Assembly (NCBI GenBank): GCA_964626385.1
Contig: CAZVEO010000016.1
Location: 1-29,665, forward strand
Direction of reading: 5' to 3'
Length of the DNA: 29,665 nt
Source: Scybalousia_A sp964626385
Lineage (GTDB): Bacteria; Bacteroidota; Bacteroidia; Bacteroidales; P3
Notes under the pieces: model-generated
What the model was told of the DNA's origin: nothing
Database searches by the model: none
The model's input: the letters and a program-made list of their open reading frames with translations, nothing else
Translations under genes and position numbers: made by a program
Shown: in pieces, positions 8,651 to 16,404 of the stretch
Layout of the letters: the number at the start of each line of letters is the position of its first letter
Position numbering within the stretch: position 1 is the stretch's first letter

Positions 8651-9505
8651 ATGAACAAACTTTTAAAAACAAATTATCATAGTCATTCTTTATTTTGTGA
8701 TGGCAAAAGTTCTATGGAAGAGATGCTTTGCGCTGCTATAGAAAAAGATTTTGATTGTTGGGGATTTTCGGCTCATGCCCCTGTTCCTTTTGAAAACAAT
8801 TTTGCCATAAAGAAAAAAAATGTTCCACTTTACATATCAGAATACAAGCGTTTGAAAAAAAAATACGAGGATAAAATAAAGGTTTTTGTTGGTATGGAAA
8901 TGGACTTTATTTGTGATATACAAGAAAACATTTCTTTTCAAGCCAAAGAGTATGGTTTGGAATACGTAATAGGTAGTGTACATCAAGTAAAAGAACATAA
9001 TACAAGCCAAAAAACTTGGTTTATAGATGGGCATGATTCAAATGTTTATGATAGAGGTTTAAAGGAAATATTTGATAATGATATAAAAAGGGCTTGTGAA
9101 GCTTATTTTTCTCAACAAATAGAGATGATGCACAAGAATAAAATAGATATGATTGCTCATCTTGATAAAGTTACTATGCACAACAAAGGACGCTTTTTTA
9201 ATAATCAAACTCCTTGGTATAAAGATATGATTATTTCTTTATTGGAGGAAATTAAAAAATATGATGTTATTTGCGAAATAAATACTCGTGGGCTATACAA
9301 GAAAAGACATACGGATTATTATCCATCAAAAGATTGGTGGCAGTATATGAAAGAAAAAAATATACGAATTAGTCTTTCCTCTGATTGTCATAAAAGAGAT
9401 GAAACGGATTTATATTTTGATAATGCAATAGAGAAATTAAAATCACAAGGTTTTACTACTTTTATGTATTTTGATGGAGAGTGGAAAGAGCAAAGTATTG
9501 TTTAA
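8651..9505 (+). CDS. PHP-domain phosphatase, histidinol-phosphatase-like
   Basis: A metal-dependent phosphoesterase of the polymerase-and-histidinol-phosphatase family. The 284 residues hold the expected metal ligands in order: His10 and His12 in NYHSHS, Asp17, His42 in SAHAPV, Glu83 in GMEMDF, His111 in GSVHQV, a His in MIAHLDK, CEINTRG, and SSDCH near the C terminus. This resembles the HisK/HisJ-type histidinol phosphatase that removes phosphate from histidinol phosphate in histidine synthesis. No other his gene is in the window, so the substrate is inferred from family likeness only. It is convergent with the next gene, with only 3 nt between stop codons. Confidence 0.85.
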   Translation: MNKLLKTNYHSHSLFCDGKSSMEEMLCAAIEKDFDCWGFSAHAPVPFENNFAIKKKNVPLYISEYKRLKKKYEDKIKVFVGMEMDFICDIQENISFQAKEYGLEYVIGSVHQVKEHNTSQKTWFIDGHDSNVYDRGLKEIFDNDIKRACEAYFSQQIEMMHKNKIDMIAHLDKVTMHNKGRFFNNQTPWYKDMIISLLEEIKKYDVICEINTRGLYKKRHTDYYPSKDWWQYMKEKNIRISLSSDCHKRDETDLYFDNAIEKLKSQGFTTFMYFDGEWKEQSIV

Positions 9506-9508
9506 AAG

Positions 9509-11317
9509 TTAGTTATATAGCATAAATGTACCTGAGCGATTTTCCATTTTACCGTTAGAATTTACGTATCTGATTTTGTAAATATAAACACCTGCTTCGC
9601 AAAGTTTACCTTTGTATTCTCCATTCCAACCTTCTTCTGTTTTATTAGTGGAAAAAAGAGTTGTACCCCATCTATTGTAAATCGTAAATAAATAAGTTTC
9701 TTTCTTTATATGAGAAACCACGGGCTTGAAAGTGGATATTTCTGTTATTCTTCCCTCAGTGGGGTCAAAGGCATTAGGAATAAAAAACAATGTTTCATAT
9801 TTCAAATAGTTATGAGAGGAATTGGCTGTTTTTTGATTATCTGTTCCTATTGCAGTTGCATAATAATATAATTTATCCGCTGAAGAAACAATTCCTCCGT
9901 GTATATCATTAAATGAGTTTATAACAGATTCTCCCACTTTTATAGGAGATACATCTCCTTGCTCATAACGATAAATATCATACCTTTCTATTGGGTATAG
10001 ATTAAAAGAAGTCCATGTAATACGATTTGTTGAGGTGTTTATTTCTTCTACATTTGCTTTAAAAGTAGTGCAAATAGGAGAGTTGGTAAAAGTATTGCCA
10101 CATCTATCGGGGGCTTGTAGATAATAATAAAACACCCTGCCACAAGCATCTTTATTCAAGTAATCCTCTATGTATAGAATACTTTCTCCCGTATAGGCAA
10201 TGTCTTTAATGAAAACAAAATTTTCTTCCCCTTCTTCTTTTCTGTATAATTTGTAGTTCTCCACAGGAATAGAGTTATCTACTTCTATTTGTAAAGTAAT
10301 ACTCTTATTATCAAAATTTACTGAAGCGTTTTGCCAACGCATATATTTTAATGTATCTGTGGCTGTTTGACTGATAGTAACTCTGTTTGAATTTGCGAAA
10401 AAAGCATTGTTATTGCCTATGGCTTTTATATAAAATTCCAAATTTCCATTGTAACTTGAAATATCTATTGTTGCACTTGTATTTTGTGTATAGAGCAAAG
10501 AAATATCACCATTGTTTAATAAATGTACTTCGTATCCATTTAAATTGGAAGGCATATTTACATACTCATTCCACGATAAGTCTATATTTTGAGAGCACTC
10601 TTGCCTTTCAGCTTTGAGTACCATATTATTGACTTTATCACTTCTTAAAGAGGTATTCATACAAGAATCAAAAGACATTATGGCAAGTTCGTTGATTTGT
10701 TCCACATCGCAAGTATTACAAACATAATAAGTATTGTCTTTGCCCCAAAGAGTGTCCAATGATACGCAAGGATTTCCCCTACATATCACATACCCCATAA
10801 CATCTTCGGCTAAGGAGGCAGAAAAAGAAAAAGTAAGTTTTTGATTATTATCAATTGAAACCAAAGCATTTTGAGGCATATCAGGTATTTCTATATCTCC
10901 AACAACGAATTGTCGCTCTGTGCTTACGCATATTTCTACTATAGGAGTATAGCAGGTATATTCTATCAATCTATATGTTATTGTATCTCGGCAATTGTAA
11001 TTTAATGTATCATAAACATGATTATTAACTTGAAACAATTGATAATCTATATGTTCAACCTTAGTCCAAACATTTCCAGTGGAAGATTGTTTTATTTCAA
11101 CATACCCACAATAACCATTGCTCATTGCCCCCACAACCCACATATCCACAATAGAATCTCCAGTCAAAGTGGCTTGAAAACCATCGGTAAAACACGTTGT
11201 ATCTGTTTGTGCCTTACTTTCTAAAGAAAAACCAAAAGCCAATACAAATATAAAAAGCCAACGTATAAACGTTTCCTTTTTGTAGTAAAAGTTTGCTATG
11301 TGATTACTCTTTTTCAT
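9509..11317 (-). CDS. Secreted adhesin-like protein with T9SS type B C-terminal domain
   Basis: A 602-residue exported protein: signal peptide at residues 1-36 (…ESKAQ), several fibronectin-III-like beta modules (for example NRITWTSFNLYPIERYDIYR), and from about residue 511 a gliding-motility-associated C-terminal domain (FFIPNAFDPTEGRITEI, then FTIYNRWGTTLF, GWNGEYKG and AGVYIYKIRY). This domain directs cargo to the type IX secretion system, where it is anchored or released at the cell surface. The function of the passenger is unknown; paired cysteines suggest disulfides. A near-consensus promoter lies only 6 nt before the ATG, so the mRNA may be almost leaderless. Confidence 0.9.
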   Translation of the reverse strand: MKKSNHIANFYYKKETFIRWLFIFVLAFGFSLESKAQTDTTCFTDGFQATLTGDSIVDMWVVGAMSNGYCGYVEIKQSSTGNVWTKVEHIDYQLFQVNNHVYDTLNYNCRDTITYRLIEYTCYTPIVEICVSTERQFVVGDIEIPDMPQNALVSIDNNQKLTFSFSASLAEDVMGYVICRGNPCVSLDTLWGKDNTYYVCNTCDVEQINELAIMSFDSCMNTSLRSDKVNNMVLKAERQECSQNIDLSWNEYVNMPSNLNGYEVHLLNNGDISLLYTQNTSATIDISSYNGNLEFYIKAIGNNNAFFANSNRVTISQTATDTLKYMRWQNASVNFDNKSITLQIEVDNSIPVENYKLYRKEEGEENFVFIKDIAYTGESILYIEDYLNKDACGRVFYYYLQAPDRCGNTFTNSPICTTFKANVEEINTSTNRITWTSFNLYPIERYDIYRYEQGDVSPIKVGESVINSFNDIHGGIVSSADKLYYYATAIGTDNQKTANSSHNYLKYETLFFIPNAFDPTEGRITEISTFKPVVSHIKKETYLFTIYNRWGTTLFSTNKTEEGWNGEYKGKLCEAGVYIYKIRYVNSNGKMENRSGTFMLYN

Positions 11318-11323
11318 AATTTA

Positions 11324-11355
11324 CAAAGATAAGGCATATTTTTTATTCTCCCAAA
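11324..11355 (-). promoter_or_regulatory. Promoter TTTG-N20-TATCTTTG for the T9SS protein
   Basis: On the minus strand, TTTG (11352-11355) is followed by a 20-nt gap and TATCTTTG (11324-11331), an exact Bacteroidota promoter. The -7 box ends 6 nt before the ATG (11315-11317), leaving a predicted leader of only a few nucleotides. Confidence 0.75.
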
Positions 11356-11375
11356 ATCTTTAATAGAGAGAACGC

Positions 11376-11410
11376 AAAAGCCTGAAAAATATTGTATCTT
11401 TCAGGCTTTT
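11376..11410 (-). terminator. Hairpin terminator downstream of tRNA-Gln
   Basis: AAAAGCCTGAAA pairs with TTTCAGGCTTTT across an 11-nt loop. On the minus strand it lies 25 nt after the tRNA 3' end and finishes in a T run. It is nearly symmetric and sits just before the next minus-strand promoter. Confidence 0.85.
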
Positions 11411-11434
11411 CATGTTTTTTAGTCTTTTTTCAAG

Positions 11435-11505
11435 TTGTCCCATCAAGATTCGAACTTGAGTTAAGAGAGCCAGAATCTCTCGTGTTGCCACTACACTATG
11501 GGACA
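11435..11505 (-). tRNA. tRNA-Gln (anticodon CUG)
   Basis: A cloverleaf can be drawn on the minus strand: acceptor TGTCCCA/TGGGACA (7 bp), D arm GTGT/ACAC, anticodon stem AGAGA/TCTCT with loop TTCTGGC (anticodon CTG at 34-36), 4-nt variable region, T arm TCAAG/CTTGA with TTCGAAT loop, discriminator A. The weak U1-A72 pair is an identity feature of glutamine tRNAs, which agrees with the anticodon. CCA is not encoded. It has its own consensus promoter and terminator. Confidence 0.93.
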
Positions 11506-11532
11506 ATTCTCACAGAAACATTTTCTGTTTTG

Positions 11533-11563
11533 CAAAGATAGTACAAAAACCACTTATGACAAA
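11533..11563 (-). promoter_or_regulatory. Promoter TTTG-N19-TATCTTTG for tRNA-Gln
   Basis: TTTG (11560-11563) and TATCTTTG (11533-11540) on the minus strand with 19 nt between, a full consensus. It begins 28 nt upstream of the tRNA. The short 5' leader contains a 7-bp hairpin (ACAGAAA/TTTCTGT, 11512-11528). Confidence 0.8.
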
Positions 11564-11577
11564 ATTTATTAAGTTTT

Positions 11578-12849
11578 TTATTTCAAACTTTTTATTTTAA
11601 TCTCACACTCTGGGAAGAATGTAATCTTTGCTTTATTTTGATTATCAATTTGTTTTAATAATTCTTTGTTTGAAGAGCCTCGCGTGGTAATATTAGTTTC
11701 AGGTATGCCTTTCTCCACCAAATAATCTTTGATAGCATCGGCTCTTTTCTTACTGTTTTCGTTGTCCAATCTAAGATTTAAGCCATCGGTTGCTATTCTT
11801 CCTACTATTTCTACATTTATATTGGGGTAAGAGGTCAAAATCTCTACGATACCGTCCAACACCTTATAACAATCTGGTAATACTTTAACCGTGCCATCCT
11901 CTGTATTATCAAAGGAAAGAGTACCATTTAAAGGTATATTTCCTCCTATTTTAATTTCTGACAACTGTACACTTAATATACTATCTTTTGGACTTATCAA
12001 ATCAGCGTAACTAACCCGACTTTGATAGTTGAAATAACCGTTCTTTGTAATATAAATATCATAAGTTTTATTTGGCAATATCTTTACTTTGGTATTACCA
12101 ACATTGGTCAAATTCATAATTTCCGTTTCTGTGCTTATATCTTTTACCCTTATGTTTGCAGTGGTCCTTTGCTTGGAAAGACTATCAATAGGTTGTATAT
12201 ACAAAGGTTTGTAATCGGTTACTATTTCTGCTGTTATGGTATGTCCCAAACCTCCGTCCTGCAGATTGTCTAAAACTATAATATAAGATTCTCCCATCTT
12301 AACATCTATATAACGACCGTAGGCAACATCTGAAGTTTTTGGAATGTTTGCTAAATTGCCTTTTAAAGACAAGCCCGTAGCACCTTTAACCAAAGCATTA
12401 GGAGAAGACATAACACTTCGCAAAGGTTTGATTCTGTTTTTCTCTACCCTATTACAAAAATATCGGTCTGTATATTTGTAGACAAGAAAATCATAGTCAT
12501 CCAATTCGCTTTTTGGCTTTATATCAATAATAAGTTTTCCATCGTATGGACAATTGATTTTGTACCAAACGGTGTTGTGTTCTCTTTCAAAAACGTTTTT
12601 GGTCTGTGCATCTCTTTTAATATCATTTACAAAACCAAAACCATTAAGAGGTTCGGTTGGACCAAAGGCAGAGTCTAACATCAAATTAACCGCAAACAAA
12701 CAATCAGCTGACCTTTGAGGCAAAGCTATTTCGGAAGGCGCTTCTATTTTAACCTGCTTTGTTGTTTTTTTCTTTTTCTTTCTTGTTTGCGCGTATGCAC
12801 TCGGCATCAATATACCTATTATGAGTAATATGACAAATAATCTTTTCAT
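11578..12849 (-). CDS. OmpA-family outer-membrane-associated protein
   Basis: A 423-residue exported protein with a clear signal peptide (cleavage after AYA, residue 20), then a lysine-rich stretch (RKKKKKTTK), a beta-rich middle part and a C-terminal OmpA-like peptidoglycan-binding domain (about 305-423). In that domain VEIVGRIATDG and LDNENSKKRADAIKDYLVEKGI correspond to the usual HTDxxG and NxxLSxxRA motifs, keeping the Asp and Arg that grip diaminopimelate. It probably tethers an envelope complex to the cell wall. Bacteroidota use several such proteins, some in type IX secretion; I cannot assign it to a named component. It is monocistronic, with its own -7 box. Confidence 0.85.
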   Translation of the reverse strand: MKRLFVILLIIGILMPSAYAQTRKKKKKTTKQVKIEAPSEIALPQRSADCLFAVNLMLDSAFGPTEPLNGFGFVNDIKRDAQTKNVFEREHNTVWYKINCPYDGKLIIDIKPKSELDDYDFLVYKYTDRYFCNRVEKNRIKPLRSVMSSPNALVKGATGLSLKGNLANIPKTSDVAYGRYIDVKMGESYIIVLDNLQDGGLGHTITAEIVTDYKPLYIQPIDSLSKQRTTANIRVKDISTETEIMNLTNVGNTKVKILPNKTYDIYITKNGYFNYQSRVSYADLISPKDSILSVQLSEIKIGGNIPLNGTLSFDNTEDGTVKVLPDCYKVLDGIVEILTSYPNINVEIVGRIATDGLNLRLDNENSKKRADAIKDYLVEKGIPETNITTRGSSNKELLKQIDNQNKAKITFFPECEIKIKSLK

Positions 12850-12881
12850 AGCTACAAGTCTGTCTTATGTTATATTTTGTG

Positions 12882-12889
12882 CAAAGATA
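12882..12889 (-). promoter_or_regulatory. -7 box TATCTTTG for the OmpA-family gene
   Basis: An exact TAnnTTTG match on the minus strand, 32 nt before the ATG (12847-12849). No good -33 box. It is back to back with the kamA promoter. Confidence 0.55.
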
Positions 12890-12931
12890 TGATTTTTTTA
12901 TTAGTTCGCTATAATTTTTTGTATTTTTTTG

Positions 12932-12939
12932 TAACTTTG
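12932..12939 (+). promoter_or_regulatory. -7 box TAACTTTG for the aminomutase gene
   Basis: An exact TAnnTTTG match 54 nt before the ATG at 12994, in a divergent 144-nt gap. The same box recurs inside the repeat element described below. Confidence 0.55.
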
Positions 12940-12993
12940 CAAAAAATATTACACAAGTAGAGTAAAAAACTTTAAAAATATATTAGGTGCATT

Positions 12994-14256
12994 ATGCAAG
13001 TAAATAGAAGAAAAGAGTTGTTTCCACAAGTAACAGACGAGCAGTGGAACGATTGGCATTGGCAAGTCAAGAATCGTATAGAAACACTTGACCAATTAAA
13101 GCAATATATATCACTTACAGAAGAGGAACAAGAAGGAGTGAGAGTAGCACTTAAAACACTGAGAATGGCTATTACTCCTTATTATCTTTCGCTTATAGAC
13201 CCCAATAACCCTAATGACCCTGTACGCCGTCAAGCAATTCCTTCTATAAAGGAGACTCATCAAGCCTCTGCCGATTTGCTCGACCCATTGCATGAGGATG
13301 AGGATTCTCCTGTTCCCGGTATTACTCACAGATATCCCGATAGAGTACTTTTCCTTATTACAGATATGTGTTCTATGTATTGTAGACATTGTACTCGTAG
13401 ACGTTTTGCTGGACAAAAAGATGCTAATGTTGGGTTAGACCTTATTCAACAAGGTATAGATTATATTGCCCGCACGCCACAAGTTAGAGATGTTTTGCTT
13501 TCTGGCGGAGATTGTCTTATGGTAAGTGATGAAGTATTGGAAAGTATTATAAAGAGGCTTAGAGCCATACCTCATGTAGAAATTATACGTTTAGGTTCTC
13601 GTACTCCTGTTGTTTGCCCTATGAGAATAACAGATAAGTTGGTTAATATGTTTAAGCAGTATCATCCTATATGGTTGAATACACACTTCAATCACCCTAA
13701 TGAATGTACTCCTGAAGCCTTTGAAGCTTGTGCTAAGTTAGCCAATGCAGGTATTCCATTGGGAAATCAAAGCGTATTGTTGAGAGGAGTAAATGATGAT
13801 ACAAGAGTAATGAAAAAACTTGTTCAACGCTTGGTACAAATGAGAGTAAGACCTTATTATATATATCAATGCGATTTATCTATGGGTTTGGAGCATTTTC
13901 GTACAACAGTTAGCAAAGGAATAGAAATAATAGAGAATCTTCGTGGACATACTTCTGGTTATGCTGTACCTACATTTGTTGTTGATGCTCCGGGTGGAGG
14001 AGGTAAAACTCCTGTTATGCCTCAGTATATTATTTCTCAAGCGCCGGGTAAAGTTGTTCTTAGAAACTACGAGGGAGTAATAACAACCTATACTGAGCCT
14101 ATGGACTATGAGCCGGGAGTGTGTGATGTAGATTTCCTTAGAGGAGAGGATATAGAAAGAGAGGGAGTTGCTGGTTTGTTGCATGGCGATAGAATGGCAA
14201 TGGAGCCAAAAGACCTTGAAAGACACGAAAGAAATAAAAATAATAAGAATAAATAA
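12994..14256 (+). CDS. kamA: L-lysine 2,3-aminomutase (radical SAM, PLP)
   Basis: Interconverts lysine and beta-lysine using a [4Fe-4S] cluster, S-adenosylmethionine and PLP. The 420-residue protein carries CSMYCRHC (Cys126, Cys130, Cys133), Lys338 in PGGGGKTP for the PLP Schiff base, and Asp294 and Asp331, which correspond one residue off to the substrate-binding aspartates I recall for the clostridial enzyme. Length and motifs fit true lysine aminomutase better than the shorter EpmB. The lysine-fermentation genes (kamDE, kdd, kce, kal) are not beside it, so whether it serves lysine catabolism or beta-lysine production is open. It is a single-gene unit with its own promoter-like box and terminator. 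Confidence 0.93.
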   Translation: MQVNRRKELFPQVTDEQWNDWHWQVKNRIETLDQLKQYISLTEEEQEGVRVALKTLRMAITPYYLSLIDPNNPNDPVRRQAIPSIKETHQASADLLDPLHEDEDSPVPGITHRYPDRVLFLITDMCSMYCRHCTRRRFAGQKDANVGLDLIQQGIDYIARTPQVRDVLLSGGDCLMVSDEVLESIIKRLRAIPHVEIIRLGSRTPVVCPMRITDKLVNMFKQYHPIWLNTHFNHPNECTPEAFEACAKLANAGIPLGNQSVLLRGVNDDTRVMKKLVQRLVQMRVRPYYIYQCDLSMGLEHFRTTVSKGIEIIENLRGHTSGYAVPTFVVDAPGGGGKTPVMPQYIISQAPGKVVLRNYEGVITTYTEPMDYEPGVCDVDFLRGEDIEREGVAGLLHGDRMAMEPKDLERHERNKNNKNK

Positions 14257-14309
14257 GTAATACTGTAAAAGGTAAAGTTTATAAAGAATAATAAATAGAA
14301 AATTAGTTT

Positions 14310-14344
14310 ACGGACTGTGTTTCAAAAACACAGTCCGTTTTTTT
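14310..14344 (+). terminator. Terminator after kamA
   Basis: A stem ACGGACTGTG/CACAGTCCGT (14310-14319 with 14329-14338), extendable by two pairs, followed by a T run. It lies 53 nt after the kamA stop. Confidence 0.92.
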
Positions 14345-14471
14345 ATAATAAGACGGAAAAATGTGTTAGATAGAGATATTGGAACGTTTTTTGATAAATA
14401 ATAGTTTTTGGTTATTTTTCCATTAAAGAAGAATAATAATTTTTTAGCCTTTTTAGAAAATAATATAATGT

Positions 14472-15290
14472 ATGAAGTATAATTTGATTTCGGTGTGTTT
14501 ATTGGCAATGTGGTTTTTCTGTGCTTGCAATGATGATTTTGAATACTCTGTCTATGCCGAGCATGTAGATGATGAAAAACAAGAGACGACAGCAAAGAAT
14601 ATTGAAAAATTAGATGAAAAGAATACTAAAGAGTTTTCTGAATTTTCTATTTTTTTGCTTTCGGATACACATATATATTATAAAGAATTGAGAAAAGCTT
14701 GCAAAAAAATAAATTCTATGAAAAAAGATGCTGATTTTGTAATTCATTGTGGCGATATATCTAACGAGGGGCTTTTTAAGGAATTTGAGTTTACGTGGAA
14801 TTTGATGAATGAAGTAAAGTTGCCTTATCTAACTGTTATAGGCAACCATGATTTGGTAGCAAACGGAAGAGCAATTTATAAAAAAATGTTTGGCAAGGAA
14901 AATTATACCTACGTTTATAAGAATTGCAAGTTTGTATTTTTTGATGATAATATTTGGGAAAACACGGTTAAAGACCCTGATTTTGAGTGGTTAGAGCAAG
15001 AGCTAAATGACACTTCAGAGCCTTATACTCATATTATTTTAATTTCCCATGTTCCTTATTGGGATGAAATGTATTTTAAAACACAACAGCGTGCTTTTAA
15101 AAGTGTAATTGAAAATAGTAATACAAGACTTTCCATACATGGACATTTGCATATACCAGACCTAAAACAAGATACACTATTAGATAATAGTATTGTGAGA
15201 TATCTTATAACGGGAAGTGTTCGTTATCATACTATTAGACGTTTAGATATAAAGCAAGATACCATTATTATTAATGATATAACTTTTTAA
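14472..15290 (+). CDS. Lipoprotein metallophosphoesterase (calcineurin-like)
   Basis: A 272-residue lipoprotein: hydrophobic signal ending in FFCAC, with Cys19 the probable lipidation site. Asn-Asp-Asp-Phe-Glu follows, an acidic run like the Bacteroidota surface-export signal, so surface display is possible. The mature part has the full two-metal phosphoesterase set: DTH (Asp65, His67), CGD (Asp95), GNHD (125-127), SHVP (His193) and HGHLH (His223, His225). It should hydrolyse a phosphomonoester or diester outside the cytoplasm; the substrate is unknown. A second gene follows 9 nt later, so both are probably co-transcribed. An ATG at 14468 runs straight into a stop and is excluded. Confidence 0.87.
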   Translation: MKYNLISVCLLAMWFFCACNDDFEYSVYAEHVDDEKQETTAKNIEKLDEKNTKEFSEFSIFLLSDTHIYYKELRKACKKINSMKKDADFVIHCGDISNEGLFKEFEFTWNLMNEVKLPYLTVIGNHDLVANGRAIYKKMFGKENYTYVYKNCKFVFFDDNIWENTVKDPDFEWLEQELNDTSEPYTHIILISHVPYWDEMYFKTQQRAFKSVIENSNTRLSIHGHLHIPDLKQDTLLDNSIVRYLITGSVRYHTIRRLDIKQDTIIINDITF

Positions 15291-15299
15291 ATTTGATTT

Positions 15300-15926
15300 A
15301 TGAAAAATACAATAAAAAAACACCTATTTGTCTTTTCTCTTATACTTATTTGCTTAATTAATAATAAGGTATCTTATGCTCAGAACGATACAATTCAAAA
15401 AGAAAAAAAATGGTATGTGCCTTCCTACTTGAATGTGCAGTATGCAGGCAATATGGGATTTCTTTCCTCATGTGCAGGGTATTATCTTTATAGGGACAAA
15501 TTATATTTGGACATAGGTTATGGTTATACCTCTTCCTCCAAAGCAGGAAGGGATATTCATAATATTATAGCAAGAGTAGGGTATAAGCCATGGAATATAG
15601 ATTTTCAAATAAGAAACAAGGAATTTGCTTTTAAGCCATTTTTTACAAATATAACTTTTACAAAACAGATAAAATCCAATTATACATGGTCGGAACTTCC
15701 AAACTACTACCCACATAACTATTATCATCAAAATGCTGTCCGTATTCATTTGGATTTAGGATTAAGTGTTCAACGTAAATTCAAAAAAATTAAACTTGAA
15801 ATGTACTATTTGGTTACAACAAATGATGTTTATATTACTTATTTCAACTACTATTATTATAACCACTGGATACACTGGAATAAGATTTTTACACAAGGTT
15901 TAGGTGTAAACATTGTTGTGTTGTAG
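15300..15926 (+). CDS. Exported beta-rich protein, probable small outer-membrane barrel
   Basis: I do not recognise the family. The 208 residues begin with a signal peptide (KKHLFVFSLILICLINNKVSYA, cleavage near residue 27) followed by alternating aromatic and polar stretches (GYYLYRDKLYLDIGYGYTS, FNYYYYNHWIHWNKIF) and ending in a hydrophobic strand (GLGVNIVVL), typical of a small outer-membrane beta-barrel. It sits 9 nt after the metallophosphoesterase lipoprotein and probably shares its transcript; a surface pair is a reasonable guess. The stop codon TAG touches the left edge of the repeat element: its G is the first base of the putative target duplication, so the insertion spared the reading frame or set its end. 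Confidence 0.7.
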   Translation: MKNTIKKHLFVFSLILICLINNKVSYAQNDTIQKEKKWYVPSYLNVQYAGNMGFLSSCAGYYLYRDKLYLDIGYGYTSSSKAGRDIHNIIARVGYKPWNIDFQIRNKEFAFKPFFTNITFTKQIKSNYTWSELPNYYPHNYYHQNAVRIHLDLGLSVQRKFKKIKLEMYYLVTTNDVYITYFNYYYYNHWIHWNKIFTQGLGVNIVVL

Positions 15927-15968
15927 TCAATAAAAAAACGCTAACTCGGTGTAAGAAAGAATAAAAAG

Positions 15969-15987
15969 GTAACGGCTTTGCCCTTAT
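15969..15987 (+). repeat. Subterminal inverted repeat, left arm
   Basis: GTAACGGCTTTGCCCTTAT; its exact reverse complement is at 16827-16845. A variant pair (GTTAACAGCTTTGCC near 16040 and GGTAAAGCCATTAC near 16125) is nested inside, and a related pair occurs in copy B (29362-29457). Confidence 0.8.
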
Positions 15988-16143
15988 CTCAATTTATGCT
16001 AACTTATACCAACCCATTATAACCTATACTAACCTATAAAGTTAACAGCTTTGCCATTATAGAACAGGCACAGCCTGCACCCACAGCCTGTTTTATAGGG
16101 CACAGGCACTGCCTGTTTTATAAGGGTAAAGCCATTACTTTTG

Positions 16144-16199
16144 ATAGGTTAGCATGAGTTAGAGCCTATAACAACCTATGATAACTTATGCTAACCTAT
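16144..16199. repeat. Inverted ATAGGTTAGCAT / ATGCTAACCTAT pair
   Basis: Perfect 12-bp inverted repeats at 16144-16155 and 16188-16199 in a stretch of degenerate AACCTAT units that also fills 15991-16036 and 16200-16209. The same ATAGGTTAGCAT recurs near 16712, and ATGCTAACCTAT near 29517 in copy B. Confidence 0.7.
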
Positions 16200-16253
16200 A
16201 ATAACCTATAAAAAAACAAAAAAAACAAAAAAAAGAAAAAAAGAAAAAATAAA

Positions 16254-16346
16254 AAATCGGTTTACTGATTATCAATAAGTTATAAAAAAAAAGTGTGCAC
16301 GCGTTTGGTCAGGTCAAAAAATGTTCGTAACTTTGTAAGAGAAAAA
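16254..16346 (+). repeat. 93-bp conserved promoter module, copy A
   Basis: Matches 29561-29653 with three substitutions and no gaps (about 97% identical). It runs from AAATCGGTTTACTGATTATC through GTGTGCACGC and a consensus promoter to GTAAGAGAAAAA. The two copies diverge directly after the final A run, so this is a discrete unit. It is much better conserved between the copies than the surrounding palindromic arms. Confidence 0.9.
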
Positions 16347-16403
16347 GATACCTAATAGAAAATTTCCATTTTTTACCTTTGTAACTATTTGATAATCAGT
16401 AAA
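16261..16403. repeat. 26-bp inverted repeats flanking the module promoter
   Basis: The left arm 16261-16286 and the reverse complement of the right arm 16378-16403 agree at 23 of 26 positions, with the first 15 (TTTACTGATTATCAA) perfect. The 91 bp between them contain the promoter. A third related site, TATTGATAATCAATA (16568-16582, a perfect 15-bp palindrome), lies further right. The layout resembles invertible promoters known in Bacteroides, but inversion is not shown here. Confidence 0.7.
16304..16335 (+). promoter_or_regulatory. Consensus promoter TTTG-N20-TAACTTTG in copy A
   Basis: TTTG at 16304-16307 and TAACTTTG at 16328-16335, 20 nt apart, an exact Bacteroidota housekeeping promoter. 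It points right, into a hairpin and then antisense to the two minus-strand genes at 16948-17691. No coding sequence in the sense direction follows within the element. Confidence 0.75.
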
Positions 16404-16404
16404 A

